NCBI GenBank assembly: GCA_016208495.1
Contig: JACQXX010000019.1
Location: forward strand, 62,001 to 126,000
DNA from: Acidobacteriota bacterium
GTDB taxonomy: Bacteria; Acidobacteriota; Blastocatellia; Chloracidobacteriales; Chloracidobacteriaceae
Direction: 5' to 3'
Length of the DNA: 64,000 bases
Both the position numbers and the translations under genes were made by a program. Below are positions 45,623 to 54,625 of the stretch, piece by piece (position 1 is the first letter of the stretch; each line of letters starts with the position of its first letter). Under the pieces are notes generated by a model that had not been told where the DNA came from, made no database searches, and saw only the letters and a program-made list of their open reading frames with translations.

Positions 45623-46360
45623 ATGCAATGTCAAGAATGTGAGAACCTGCTCTCCGACTATTTGGATCATGCGATTGAGCCTCACCTCAGAAAAGAGGTC
45701 GAAGCCCACCTCGCTGTTTGCTCTGGATGCGCCGCGGTACATACTGAATTATGTCAACTCCTGGCCGCCAGTGAATTATTGCTCCCTCAAGTCAGCGGAC
45801 CAACCATCCGCGCTCACCGCGTCCCTCAACCGGGTTCCGATGCCATCTCAAAGTCGCCAAACCAGTGGTTCTTCTTACGAATCAAAGAACTTCTGTTTGA
45901 GCGCTATGTTGAAATCAAGCTGACCATTCCACAATTCTCCGCTGTGGTTGGGATCGTTGGCGGGCTGGTTCTTTTTGGGTTCTGGTCGCTTCAAAACCCA
46001 ACGTCTCTGAGTCAAGGAGAACCACGCCCGGTGTTTGCGAATCCAGCATCACCAGGCACCTCAAGTCCCGTCTTCGTTCCAACAAATCACCTGGTCTCAC
46101 ATTCTCGGAATTATCAGGCTGAGCGAGTCGTGTTAACCGAATCAATCACCCGACTGAGTAAAGCCCTTGAAACCCGAAAGATGGATTGGGACCCAGAATT
46201 GAGACGAGTATTTGAACGAAACATGGCGTTGATTGACCAATCGCTTTTGGAATGCGAAGTGGCATTGCGATCAAACCCCCATGATTTTGGAGCTGAAGAA
46301 ATGCTGATTGCGGCGTATCGCGAAAAACTGCGACTGCTTCAAGAATTTGCGGCAATTTGA
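45623..46360 (+). CDS. Zinc-finger anti-sigma factor-like membrane protein
   Basis: 245 residues from ATG 45623, chosen because the upstream frame has no homology and this ATG begins the domain. Residues 1-40 (MQCQECENLLSDYLDHAIEP ... EAHLAVCSGC) form the ZAS/zf-HC2 anti-sigma fold with C3, C6, H29, C33 and C36. One membrane segment lies at ~100-122 (FSAVVGIVGGLVLFGFW). The C-terminal ~110 residues are helical and probably periplasmic. Such proteins hold an ECF sigma factor; no sigma gene is adjacent, so the partner is encoded elsewhere or the gene is an orphan. It forms an operon with the DUF4097 gene 23 bp downstream. Confidence 0.82.
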   Translation: MQCQECENLLSDYLDHAIEPHLRKEVEAHLAVCSGCAAVHTELCQLLAASELLLPQVSGPTIRAHRVPQPGSDAISKSPNQWFFLRIKELLFERYVEIKLTIPQFSAVVGIVGGLVLFGFWSLQNPTSLSQGEPRPVFANPASPGTSSPVFVPTNHLVSHSRNYQAERVVLTESITRLSKALETRKMDWDPELRRVFERNMALIDQSLLECEVALRSNPHDFGAEEMLIAAYREKLRLLQEFAAI

Positions 46361-46383
46361 ACTGAGGGGAAGGTGGAGAGCTT

Positions 46384-47151
46384 GTGAAACACGCAGGGTG
46401 TCAACCGGTTCGCACTTCATTCAAACCAAGGTTACTCCTTTTGGGGTGGTTTTTTTGCGTGTGCATCGTCCTTTTTAGCTTTGGCTTGCACGTTCCGATT
46501 CAAGGATCGGCGTCAGGTCTAATGATCCGATCCTATCGGGTTGACCCTCAATCCGCACGTCTTTCCCTGCGTGGCATGAAAGGGCCAATTACCATTACAA
46601 CCGCAGCCAGGGATGAGATCAAAGTGAAAGCTGAAAGCCAAACTGGGCAGGTAAAAATTGCTGACAGGCAACTTGATAACTTTGTCCAGATTTCAGTGGC
46701 GGATGACCGGGCAGGTCTGGTGAAATTTGAAGTGGTTGTTCCTCCAACCTGTAACCTGGAAATTAAATGCCTGGATGGTGCCATATCAATTCAAGATGCC
46801 ATTGGCTCGGTCAGTGCAGAAACGACAGATGGCGATATCACGCTGAAAAATCTGCGGTGTGCTCAGGTCAACGCCTGTTCGACGAGCGGACGAATTTTCT
46901 TTGATGGGGAAATTCTGCCCAAAGGCAATTATTCATTCCAATCATTTAATAATCTCATTGATTTGACGGTACCAGCCGCCGCCCCGTTTCAACTTGATGG
47001 GACAGCGTTTACTGCCGACATTGATCTCGGCGGATTCGTAGTCACAAACTTTGCTCCAGGCAATAAACAGCTCTCGGGCATTCATCGGCAAGGAAGCGCT
47101 CGAATCTACTTGATGACCCATCGGGGTCAAATTCGGTTTCATAAGAAATGA
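46384..47151 (+). CDS. DUF4097-type beta-helix protein
   Basis: 255 residues starting at GTG 46384 (AAGGTGGAG upstream). A membrane anchor or signal (LLLLGWFFCVCIVLFSFGL) is followed by short parallel beta repeats typical of DUF4097/DUF2807-like envelope proteins: ARLSLRGMKGPITITTAARD, IKCLDGAISIQDAIGSVSAE, TTDGDITLKNLRCAQV, STSGRIFFDG. The family commonly sits beside anti-sigma or sensor genes, as here. Likely a periplasmic or envelope stress-associated protein; the molecular role is unknown. Confidence 0.78.
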   Translation: MKHAGCQPVRTSFKPRLLLLGWFFCVCIVLFSFGLHVPIQGSASGLMIRSYRVDPQSARLSLRGMKGPITITTAARDEIKVKAESQTGQVKIADRQLDNFVQISVADDRAGLVKFEVVVPPTCNLEIKCLDGAISIQDAIGSVSAETTDGDITLKNLRCAQVNACSTSGRIFFDGEILPKGNYSFQSFNNLIDLTVPAAAPFQLDGTAFTADIDLGGFVVTNFAPGNKQLSGIHRQGSARIYLMTHRGQIRFHKK

Positions 47152-47240
47152 GTCAGTAGTAGTCAGTGGTTGATAAGTCAGTAGTCAGTAGATAAAACCC
47201 AGATCGTTGAATCCATGGAGTTCTTGAAAAGAATTGTTCT

Positions 47241-47356
47241 TATAGCTTTTCAGATAAATATTTCCTGAGTTTCTATTTTGGGAAATCTCAGAAACTATTG
47301 AGAAATTTGGTTTTATTTTCCGTGTATTCCGTGGTTTCTTATTCTGAAAATCTATA
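47241..47356 (-). repeat. MITE-like element family B, copy 2
   Basis: 116 bp with TATAGCTTTTCAGATAAATA at one end and the inverse of TATAGATTTTCAGA at the other. On the minus strand it aligns with 36134-36258 along its length. Confidence 0.7.
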
Positions 47357-47442
47357 ACTGGCTCAAATAGAATCAAATCCACTTGACAGATACTTCAAAG
47401 TCCCAACATTCGACGACTGGCGACTGACTGGTATAAAAAAAG

Positions 47443-47480
47443 AGAGCGGGTAACCTGTATCAGGGTACCCGCTCTTTGCT
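47443..47480. terminator. Bidirectional terminator after the second subtilase
   Basis: AGAGCGGGTA (47443-47452) pairs with TACCCGCTCT (47466-47475); A7 on one side and TTTG on the other. It ends the minus-strand subtilase (stop at 47504). Confidence 0.75.
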
Positions 47481-47503
47481 TCGAGGTGAGGGTCAATCAG
47501 AAA

Positions 47504-50500
47504 CTAGGTTGTAATTGACAGGCTCAGCGTTGTGCTCCGCTGAAGGTTATTTCCGTCCTTTCCAATAATGGTGACGGTTGCCGATCCGGTTGGTGCGGAG
47601 CTTGACACTCTAAAGGTCATCACGCTGCTGGTTCCGGTGGCAGGAATCGGGTTGACCGATGCCGTCACGCTGGAGAACAAACCGGTTTTTGAGGTGCTGT
47701 ATGACAACGTCACCGGTGATGAGTGACCGCCTGAGCGGGTAACATACACCGTGCGAGTGTAGCTGTAGCCACGTCGCCAGGTGCCAGATGAGCTGGAAAG
47801 CGACATCGTAAAGTTGCCGGTTGATCCGCCGCCGCCACTCGCCGCCGTTCCAGTGATGGAGATGCTCCAACTGTTCAAGGTTCCAGTATCGGCTGAAGCC
47901 AGATCTTTCACCCGAAGCGTCCAGTTTCCGGCTGAATTCTGCCCGTTGAAGGCGGTTGGGGTATAGGTGGCAACGATATTATCCGCGCTGTCACTTGAAC
48001 TGGTTGCTTTCAGTGTGGTGGTCGTCCCAGCCGGGCTGATCAGTTCGATTTGCACATCACCTCGCCAGGTATGCGTGATGTTAACTGACGTGCTAACGCT
48101 CTGAATGGTCAGGCTATTGGGGATATTGATGACACTGGTGATGCCAGTGGTGTTGTTATCCGGGATGGCAATTGCGGTGTTATTGCTGCCAGTAACGGTT
48201 TGGCTTCCGCCGCCGCCACCACTCGCGGTCACATTCAATGTATAGCTCGCCGTGCGGGTGGTTGAGCCACTCGTGCCGGTGATCGTCACGGGATACGCAC
48301 CAGCCACGGTCGCGGACGTTGTGCTAATGGTCATCGTTGACGTGCCAGCACCGGAAGCGACTGAAGCTGGGCTGAAAGAAGCTGAGGCGCCGCTCGGCAG
48401 GCCCGAAGCCGTCAGGTTTACAGTACCGGTAAAGCCATTGATGCTGCTCACGGTTACGGTTGAGGTGGTTGAGCTACCAGCCGTGACAGTGCCACTGGTT
48501 GGGGATGTTGAAACACTATAGTCTGGAGTTGGGTTTCCACCTGTGGTTGCATTGTAGATCACAAGGGCAAAATCCTGATCGGTGGTGTCACCGTTGCCTG
48601 GGATTCCATCGCCACCGATATTTGTTCCCACCACACGAACCGTAAAGCTCCCGGTCGTTCCGGCTGGCAGGAAAACGGATTCCATATTGTTGCGAATGTC
48701 GGCGTTGCCACCTGAGAGTGAATTTGCGCCTGAGAACACGTTGCCTTTGTAGGTTACAGTGCCCACCGTCACTTCGAGATCCAGGTTGTTGACCCAGGCA
48801 TTGCCAGTCGTTGGGCCAGCCGCATCCGTCCAGGCCAGGGTCACTCGGAAAGGTTTCGAACCACTCACAATGTTTCCAGAAGTTGAATAGGTTTCACCCG
48901 TGGTGCTCAACACGCGGGTTTGATCCAGCATCACGCGCTGCTCAGCATCAAAGCCTGTTCCCAGGTTGACGCTGCCCATTCCTTGATTATTTGACGGCAG
49001 GGTGTCGTTGGCACCAACGCCGTTCATATAGCGGGTTGAGTTGGCAAGGTACGCTTTGACCATCGCTGGGCTTGGAATTCCCCAACCCTGGTTGATGAAG
49101 TATTGGCGAACCAGTGCCGCTGCACCAGCCACACCAGGAGCCGAGTGGGACGTTCCAGATGACCAGGCATACAGTGTCTGACCAGTCGGCCAGTACTTGT
49201 TGCACACACCATTGCCAGAATAAACAGTTGACCGTGAAGCCGCACCTTGAATGTGTGTTCCAGGTGCACCCAGATCGGGCTTAATACGTCCATCTGAGCA
49301 TGGACCACGGCTTGAAAAACCAATTACATCATTGACGCTATTGGCACCGGTGTTATCGGTGGCACATCCATCAGTTCCAGTCTGGCGGTCATTTTCAAAC
49401 GCCGCCACCGTAATGATGTTTTTGGCGGTTGCCGGTGGACGCACCGTGTTTGAACCTGATCCGTCGTTGCCAGCCGCAAACACAACTGTCATTTCCTGGT
49501 TGCCCGTTGCAGCAGAATCAGCATCACGCACAATCCGGTCATGTTCTTGTGAGTCAGTGTTGTATGAGTTCCCCGAGGTGTAGCCCCAGCTATTGTTGCT
49601 GATGCGAGCACCACCTGTGTACGCAGCCTTTAACCGAACCGTGGCTGACTGGGTAAAGGTTGCCGCGCTGCCGTTGCTGAAGACTTTCGAATTTCCAACT
49701 TTCACCCACGGCGCAATGCCAAGGCCATAGTTGTGCCCAGCGGCATCTTCATACGCCGACCCGGTTGAACTGTTATAGCCAAAAATAATCGAAGCATTGA
49801 TATTTCCGTGACCGCCGCCACCATCGGCTGACGAGTCACCAGTGTAGTTGTTGTTGTACACGAGGCGGCTGGCGCCTGAGGAGGAACCACCCACTTTGTA
49901 TTCCTGGTTGACATCCGTTGTGGAGCCACGATCAACCCCGTCGTCCGTCACGTCAACCACAAAATCAAACTGCCCGGTTCCAGAAAAGCCTTTTGACTGC
50001 AACCAGGACAGATAACCTGGGCCGTTAACGGTCGAACCACTAATATTACCCGCCATAATCTGGCCTTGACGTTCATCCATCAACCGTGGTGAGTAGTAAG
50101 GTTCAACGCCAAACACGTTGTCAATCTGGCTGATTTCAGCCAACTGGGAAACCGGGACCGTCAGCGTGATGTTTTGATATTCAAGCACTGGATGGGCTTC
50201 GCGAATCACGCGGCTGGATATTTCGGTCAGCTTCGCAATTGTTTCGTCAGCGCGGTGGTTGTTCACAATCTGGACAGTGATATCAACCGAACCAGCCATT
50301 CCTTTGGTGTATGCATTGCGGAGCACTGAAGTGGTGCGGAAGGCTGGTTCATAGAACCCAACATACTGCACACCATTTTTGGCTTCCTGACGCATTGCAT
50401 CCAGCTTCTCGATTTGCCCATTGGTCGCCTCGACAACATATCCGTTGCTAGCCACATAGCTCACAACCCGAACACCGGTCTTCACCAGTTTTTTGTACCA

Positions 50501-51025
50501 GTTGTCCTGGATCGGACCTGAGAACTGGACGATGAAGAGCTTGGTGCGGCTGCCTTTGTCGCTTTGAACAGCTTTTGTTTCAGCATCTTTGGTGCGGACA
50601 AACTCAAGAGGCAAACTGGCCAATGTGGCTTCCGGATTGGTTGTATCTAACTGGTATCCGTTCAGCGTGATCACGTTCATGTCATCGCGAACTTCAGCCC
50701 GGCCTTGAACGCTTTCCAAAGTTTTGGAGTTGACGGTCAGGACACGGAAACTTCCGTAATTTTCTTCAGTCAGAACGCCACCTGAGGCGGTCAATTCGGT
50801 ATACAGGGCCGCATCATCAGCGGAAACCATCACTTTGTGACGGTCGCTGGCGCTGACATAGCCATCAGGCAATATCATTGGCTGTTCTTCTTCAAGTTGT
50901 GTCACCACTGGACGGCTGTTCGCGGGCGACTGAAACGTGCTTCCTGATTGCATGCGTCCAATGCTGGTATACAGGACGCTGGCCGCAAACAGGACCAGAC
51001 TTAATAGGGCAAGGTAGCGCTTCAT
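47504..51025 (-). CDS. Secreted S8 subtilisin-like protease with P domain
   Basis: 1173 residues; GAGAGAGGG lies ~11 nt before the ATG. Signal peptide YLALLSLVLFAASVLYTS. The S8 triad is intact: D361 (DVTDDGVDRG), His in DGGGGHGNINAS, S626 (SSGTSHSAPGVAGAAAL). A beta-sandwich and an Ig-like domain (DYSVSTSPTSGTVTAG) follow, then a proprotein-convertase P domain at ~935-1065 (AIPDNNTTGITSVINIP, HTWRGDVQIELISPAGTTT, SAGNWTLRVKDLASADTG), then a last beta domain shared with the paralogue at 31105. Likely extracellular; substrate unknown. A 490-bp AT-rich leader precedes it. Confidence 0.93.
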   Translation of the reverse strand: MKRYLALLSLVLFAASVLYTSIGRMQSGSTFQSPANSRPVVTQLEEEQPMILPDGYVSASDRHKVMVSADDAALYTELTASGGVLTEENYGSFRVLTVNSKTLESVQGRAEVRDDMNVITLNGYQLDTTNPEATLASLPLEFVRTKDAETKAVQSDKGSRTKLFIVQFSGPIQDNWYKKLVKTGVRVVSYVASNGYVVEATNGQIEKLDAMRQEAKNGVQYVGFYEPAFRTTSVLRNAYTKGMAGSVDITVQIVNNHRADETIAKLTEISSRVIREAHPVLEYQNITLTVPVSQLAEISQIDNVFGVEPYYSPRLMDERQGQIMAGNISGSTVNGPGYLSWLQSKGFSGTGQFDFVVDVTDDGVDRGSTTDVNQEYKVGGSSSGASRLVYNNNYTGDSSADGGGGHGNINASIIFGYNSSTGSAYEDAAGHNYGLGIAPWVKVGNSKVFSNGSAATFTQSATVRLKAAYTGGARISNNSWGYTSGNSYNTDSQEHDRIVRDADSAATGNQEMTVVFAAGNDGSGSNTVRPPATAKNIITVAAFENDRQTGTDGCATDNTGANSVNDVIGFSSRGPCSDGRIKPDLGAPGTHIQGAASRSTVYSGNGVCNKYWPTGQTLYAWSSGTSHSAPGVAGAAALVRQYFINQGWGIPSPAMVKAYLANSTRYMNGVGANDTLPSNNQGMGSVNLGTGFDAEQRVMLDQTRVLSTTGETYSTSGNIVSGSKPFRVTLAWTDAAGPTTGNAWVNNLDLEVTVGTVTYKGNVFSGANSLSGGNADIRNNMESVFLPAGTTGSFTVRVVGTNIGGDGIPGNGDTTDQDFALVIYNATTGGNPTPDYSVSTSPTSGTVTAGSSTTSTVTVSSINGFTGTVNLTASGLPSGASASFSPASVASGAGTSTMTISTTSATVAGAYPVTITGTSGSTTRTASYTLNVTASGGGGGSQTVTGSNNTAIAIPDNNTTGITSVINIPNSLTIQSVSTSVNITHTWRGDVQIELISPAGTTTTLKATSSSDSADNIVATYTPTAFNGQNSAGNWTLRVKDLASADTGTLNSWSISITGTAASGGGGSTGNFTMSLSSSSGTWRRGYSYTRTVYVTRSGGHSSPVTLSYSTSKTGLFSSVTASVNPIPATGTSSVMTFRVSSSAPTGSATVTIIGKDGNNLQRSTTLSLSITT

Positions 51026-51514
51026 TGGATGAATTCCCTCTCTCAGAGATTGCGTTGTGAGTTGTTGTAATGATTAGAAAGGTAAGAAACTGACGTAATC
51101 CCTTAAGCAATTATCGCGCCAGAACTCCAAATCTCCTTCTTACCACAACACAAAATCACGTAACATATTGAAATAAAATCTAGTTACCCGCCAATTATTT
51201 TAATTTCCAACCCGGCCTGAAGGTTCATCCAGGAAAAATAAAATGTATACTTACTACACATAAACAAAGTCACATTTTTTGTCACGCGATTTAACTCTTT
51301 TTTTTTCAATATTTTGAATTAACCGTAAAGTTTATCAAGCTACTGTCAATTGATTTGACAGAACAACCTCTCTGAAAAGCACAAAGCCACCTGAGACAGA
51401 AGAAAGCCTGTCTCAAGTGGCTTTTGACGAAAAATACCGAATGAATTATGAATTATGAGAAAGACGTGTCTCTGTTATTGCAATAGACACTCTTTGCATC
51501 ATTCATGATTCAAA
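51026..51514. other. AT-rich intergenic region upstream of subtilase
   Basis: No gene. It carries the gatB terminator at its right part and GAATTAT heptamers (51441-51459). TTGACA/GTGACA words on the minus strand are possible -35 boxes for the subtilase. Confidence 0.4.
51385..51425 (-). terminator. Terminator after gatB
   Basis: AGCCACCTGAGACA (51385-51398) pairs with TGTCTCAAGTGGCT (51409-51422), 13 of 14 base pairs, ~90 bp after the gatB stop on the minus strand. Confidence 0.7.
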
Positions 51515-52990
51515 TTATTCAGCCAGTTTGGCTTTCAAAATATCATTGACCAGTTGCGGATTGGCCTTTCCTTTGGTGACCTTCATCACTTGACCAACAA
51601 AGAAGGCCAGCAATGCCTGTTTCCCGGCCCGGTAATCGGCTGCCTGTTTGGGGTTTGCCGCAATGGCGTCGGCAATGATGGTTTCCAGTTGCGAGGCATC
51701 TGAAATCTGTCCCCCTCCCATTTCTTTGACCAGGGCGGCGGCTGATTTTCCAGTCTTAAACATCTGGTCAAAAATTTCTTTCGCCATTTTGCCACTGATG
51801 GTGCCGTCATCAATCAGCTTGATCATCTCGCCCAAAGCCGCAGGTGAAATCGGGGAGTTCTGCAAATCGTCAGCTTTCATCCGCGCCAGCAACTCACTGG
51901 TGATCCAGTTGGCCGCGGCCCGGGTATTTCCAGATGCTTTGGCGGTGGCTTCATAAAAATCAGCGATTTCACGGGCGCTGGTTAACAACATGCTGTCGTC
52001 AAACGACAGAGCGTATTCACTGATGAACCGACGCCGCCGGGCTTCTGGTAATTCAGGCATCCGGTTGTCAACTTCGGCAATCCACTCTGGATGCAGACGG
52101 AGCGGTGGCAAATCAGGTTCGGGGAAATATCGGTAGTCGTGGGCTTCTTCCTTGCTGCGCATGGTGTAAGTCCGGCCTTCTTTTTCGTTCCAGAGCCGTG
52201 TTTCCTGTGCCACGCGCCCGCCACTTTCTAAAAGCTCCATCTGGCGATCAATTTCATAATCAATCGCCCGTTGAATAAATCGGAATGAATTCAGGTTCTT
52301 GATTTCCGTCCGTGTCCCAAATGCTTCAGTTCCCCGTAGCCGAACTGACACGTTGGCATCACAGCGCAAACTTCCTTCCTCCATATTGCCATCACAGGCA
52401 TCAACATAGAGCAGGCTACGGCGCAGATACTGCACGTAATCATAGGCTTCCCAACTACTTCGAAAATCAGCCTCACTGACAATTTCAGCCAGCGGCATAC
52501 CGCTTCGATTGAGATTGACATAGGAGGTGTGCGCGGAATCAGGCATTCCTTCGTGCAGACTTTTGCCGGCATCTTCTTCGAGATGGAGGCGTTGAATCCG
52601 AAACCGTTTTAATCGCCATTCAATCGGGCGACCATGATGATCGCGCTCAGTAGTTGGGATTTCGACAAATCCGCTGATTGAAAACGGGCGATCATACTGT
52701 GAGATCTGGTAGCCCTTGGGTAAGTCCGGGTAGAAGTAATTCTTCCGGGCGAAAATGGATGTCTGGGTAATCTGTAAGTTGAGGGCCCGGGCGGCGCGGG
52801 CTGCTTTTTCAACCACTTCGTGATTGAGGACCGGGAGGGCTCCAGGCAGACCAAGGCAAACCGGGCAGGTATTGGCATTTGGCAGTGCGTCGAAGTGGGT
52901 GGCACAGCCGCAAAAAATCTTTGAATTGGTCTTCAACTGGGCATGGATTTCAAGCCCAATGACAGGTTCGTATTTCTCTCTCAGGTTCAT
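51515..52990 (-). CDS. gatB: Asp-tRNA(Asn)/Glu-tRNA(Gln) amidotransferase subunit B
   Basis: 491 residues from ATG 52988-52990 (MNLREKYEPVIGLEIHAQLK). Upstream codons in the same frame are part of iscB DNA and not expected in GatB. Signatures present: GLEIHAQLKTNSKIFCGC, PNANTCPVCLGLPGALPVLN, DLPKGYQISQYDRPFS, EDAGKSLHE and the C-terminal Yqey-like tail (FVGQVMKVTKGKANPQLVN). GatCAB amidates Glu-tRNA(Gln) or Asp-tRNA(Asn); the kinase/transamidase subunit B binds tRNA. gatA and gatC are not in the window. The start codon overlaps the iscB stop (ATGA), and no Shine-Dalgarno site is visible, so translation may couple to iscB. Confidence 0.96.
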   Translation of the reverse strand: MNLREKYEPVIGLEIHAQLKTNSKIFCGCATHFDALPNANTCPVCLGLPGALPVLNHEVVEKAARAARALNLQITQTSIFARKNYFYPDLPKGYQISQYDRPFSISGFVEIPTTERDHHGRPIEWRLKRFRIQRLHLEEDAGKSLHEGMPDSAHTSYVNLNRSGMPLAEIVSEADFRSSWEAYDYVQYLRRSLLYVDACDGNMEEGSLRCDANVSVRLRGTEAFGTRTEIKNLNSFRFIQRAIDYEIDRQMELLESGGRVAQETRLWNEKEGRTYTMRSKEEAHDYRYFPEPDLPPLRLHPEWIAEVDNRMPELPEARRRRFISEYALSFDDSMLLTSAREIADFYEATAKASGNTRAAANWITSELLARMKADDLQNSPISPAALGEMIKLIDDGTISGKMAKEIFDQMFKTGKSAAALVKEMGGGQISDASQLETIIADAIAANPKQAADYRAGKQALLAFFVGQVMKVTKGKANPQLVNDILKAKLAE

Positions 52991-54258
52991 CCTATTTTCG
53001 GCGTGGAGACCCGGTCCTTGCTGGGTCGGGAGGAAACGCCGCTCCTGCTTTGAATTAAGGTTGTGGTTCTCGCCGTCAACCGCACACAATTGGTTTTGAT
53101 GTTGACACTGTCGGTCAGCCGAGTCCCGTCAATCGCCCCCAGAGCAAAATATCCAGTACTCCGCTTGCCGGTGACAAACCCAATTCCTTTCACAGTATGA
53201 ATCAAATCGAACTTGCGCAACCCAAACAGCTTGCCGGTTGGAATCTGTTTCTGGCTGTGTTTGCCGGTCGTTTGCTGATAATCGCCCTGGCTGACGTGAC
53301 GTTTGACGAAACTATTTCCGTTCCCGGCTTCGACGACTTTGCCATCCTCGCAACAAATGGCCATCGCATCATGGATGTGAGACTTGGGTAACTTCAAGAA
53401 TTGCTCGCGCTTGTATTTGGTTTCGTACCCGAAGGTCGGTTCAAATTCCCAGCCAGATCCCTTGAGTTGGGTGGCGATCACACCCACTTCGGTCGCCGGT
53501 TTGGTCACATTTCGTTTCGGTTTGATCTCAAACTTTCCCTGATGTAAATCCTGATGACAAGTCAGGCACAGCGTGACGAGGTTGCCGTGATGGGTGCCGC
53601 CTTGACGACTCCTGAACTGCACGTGATGGACATTGAGTTTGAGGCTGTGGGGGACCTTTTGTCCGCTTTGACACTGGTGGCCGTCCCGGTGCAGCACGTA
53701 GGCTTTGACGTGATACCAGTCCTTGAGCGGTCCGTTTTGATATGCAACTCCCGCCACCTCTGGATTGACCAGTCGGTGAATGTCAAAACTCGCCGTTTCC
53801 ACCTTCCAGCAAGTCACAGGTACCAATGACTCGACGTGTGTGCGCTCGCGCAGGTGCGACTCGACTTTGCTCCGGATGGAAGGCGGCAACCGGCCCTGCC
53901 GGCGTGATGCCCCACGATTGTCAAACCTGGCTGCCCGGTAGCGGGTTTTTCGGCTGCGGCGGCTACGGCGATAGGCTTGGCGTTGTTCCATCTTGCGCGA
54001 AACATCCATCCGAAGTGTGACTTCCGCCTGGTAGATCACCTTGCCGTTCGCCACCGCCGCCGTTCCAACCCTGGTGCTTCCCGTGTCCATCCCCGCCACC
54101 ACGTCCTGCTTGTATCCTGATGAACCGAACAGCAGCTTGATCGTGAACGGTGTTTTCCGAACCACTTTCGCCTTGCCGGTCTTGAGCAAGAGCCTGGCTT
54201 TGGCCGGATTGGTCGGCATCAGCGGTTTCCCATGACAATTCAAAACATAAACGAACAT
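52987..54258 (-). CDS. iscB: IscB RNA-guided nuclease (PLMP-RuvC-HNH)
   Basis: 423 residues from ATG 54256-54258 (AAGGAAG upstream). Upstream frame codons belong to the RNA region. PLMP domain MFVYVLNCHGKPLMPTNPAK; RuvC-I VVAGMDTGSTRVG (D58); Arg-rich bridge helix RRSRRSRKTRYRAARF; RuvC-II WKVETASFDI (E154); HNH VHHVQFRSRQGGTHHGNLV with CLTCH (H211/H212, N226, H235); RuvC-III SHIHDAMAI (H296, D297). The C-terminal block TGKLFGLRKFDLI...KGIGFVTGKRSTGYF is typical of HEARO-associated IscB. All catalytic residues are intact. IscB uses an omega RNA to nick or cut DNA and is the ancestor of Cas9. No TnpA is near. The extreme C-terminus includes a GGCGT...ACGCC hairpin at the likely element end, and the stop overlaps the gatB start. 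Confidence 0.95.
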   Translation of the reverse strand: MFVYVLNCHGKPLMPTNPAKARLLLKTGKAKVVRKTPFTIKLLFGSSGYKQDVVAGMDTGSTRVGTAAVANGKVIYQAEVTLRMDVSRKMEQRQAYRRSRRSRKTRYRAARFDNRGASRRQGRLPPSIRSKVESHLRERTHVESLVPVTCWKVETASFDIHRLVNPEVAGVAYQNGPLKDWYHVKAYVLHRDGHQCQSGQKVPHSLKLNVHHVQFRSRQGGTHHGNLVTLCLTCHQDLHQGKFEIKPKRNVTKPATEVGVIATQLKGSGWEFEPTFGYETKYKREQFLKLPKSHIHDAMAICCEDGKVVEAGNGNSFVKRHVSQGDYQQTTGKHSQKQIPTGKLFGLRKFDLIHTVKGIGFVTGKRSTGYFALGAIDGTRLTDSVNIKTNCVRLTARTTTLIQSRSGVSSRPSKDRVSTPKIG

Positions 54259-54264
54259 ATCGTT

Positions 54265-54595
54265 TATTCTTCCTTTCGGAGTGATGCGTACCGGTCTGAC
54301 TGTGACCGCCGACCGGATTCGACCTCCTCTCGACCGGATTTGGGAAGGTTTACCGTAACCGGCACTGGCACTGACTCCCATGCCTGTTTAACCGGTCACC
54401 GTAGAGCAGCGGACTGAGGCGGCATCCGCAGGTACCTATATATTCTTCCCAATCGTTTCCCGTGATTTGCACGGGGGTCTGGTCAACCGGAACTTGAGCC
54501 AATCTCCCCACAACCAGCCATCCGTCAGGATGGCATCGTGGCTTGACGACTCAAGCTCGACCCTTGAGGGCTGAGTCTGTTGACCTTGCAACCGC
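54265..54595 (-). ncRNA. HEARO/omega RNA of the IscB element
   Basis: A ~330-nt region immediately upstream of and co-oriented with iscB, rich in stable hairpins: CTCAAG/CTTGAG (54550-54568), GCCATCC-TGAC-GGATGGC (54517-54534) inside CCAC/GTGG, CCCGTG/CACGGG (54459-54475), and GCGGA/TCCGC near 54420-54440. The arrangement and conserved-looking words match the HEARO RNA family known upstream of IscB. The guide would lie at the 5' end, roughly at or beyond 54590 toward the receiver gene; the exact boundary cannot be fixed without a covariance model. Ends given are approximate. Confidence 0.8.
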
Positions 54596-54625
54596 TTCCT
54601 CAATATAAAATATAGGCGTCAGACG

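Larger units (their letters stand above)
47152..47503. other. Intergenic: heptamers, family-B element and terminator
   Basis: GTCAGTA words (47152-47195), the reversed family-B element and a bidirectional terminator; no gene seen. Confidence 0.55.
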
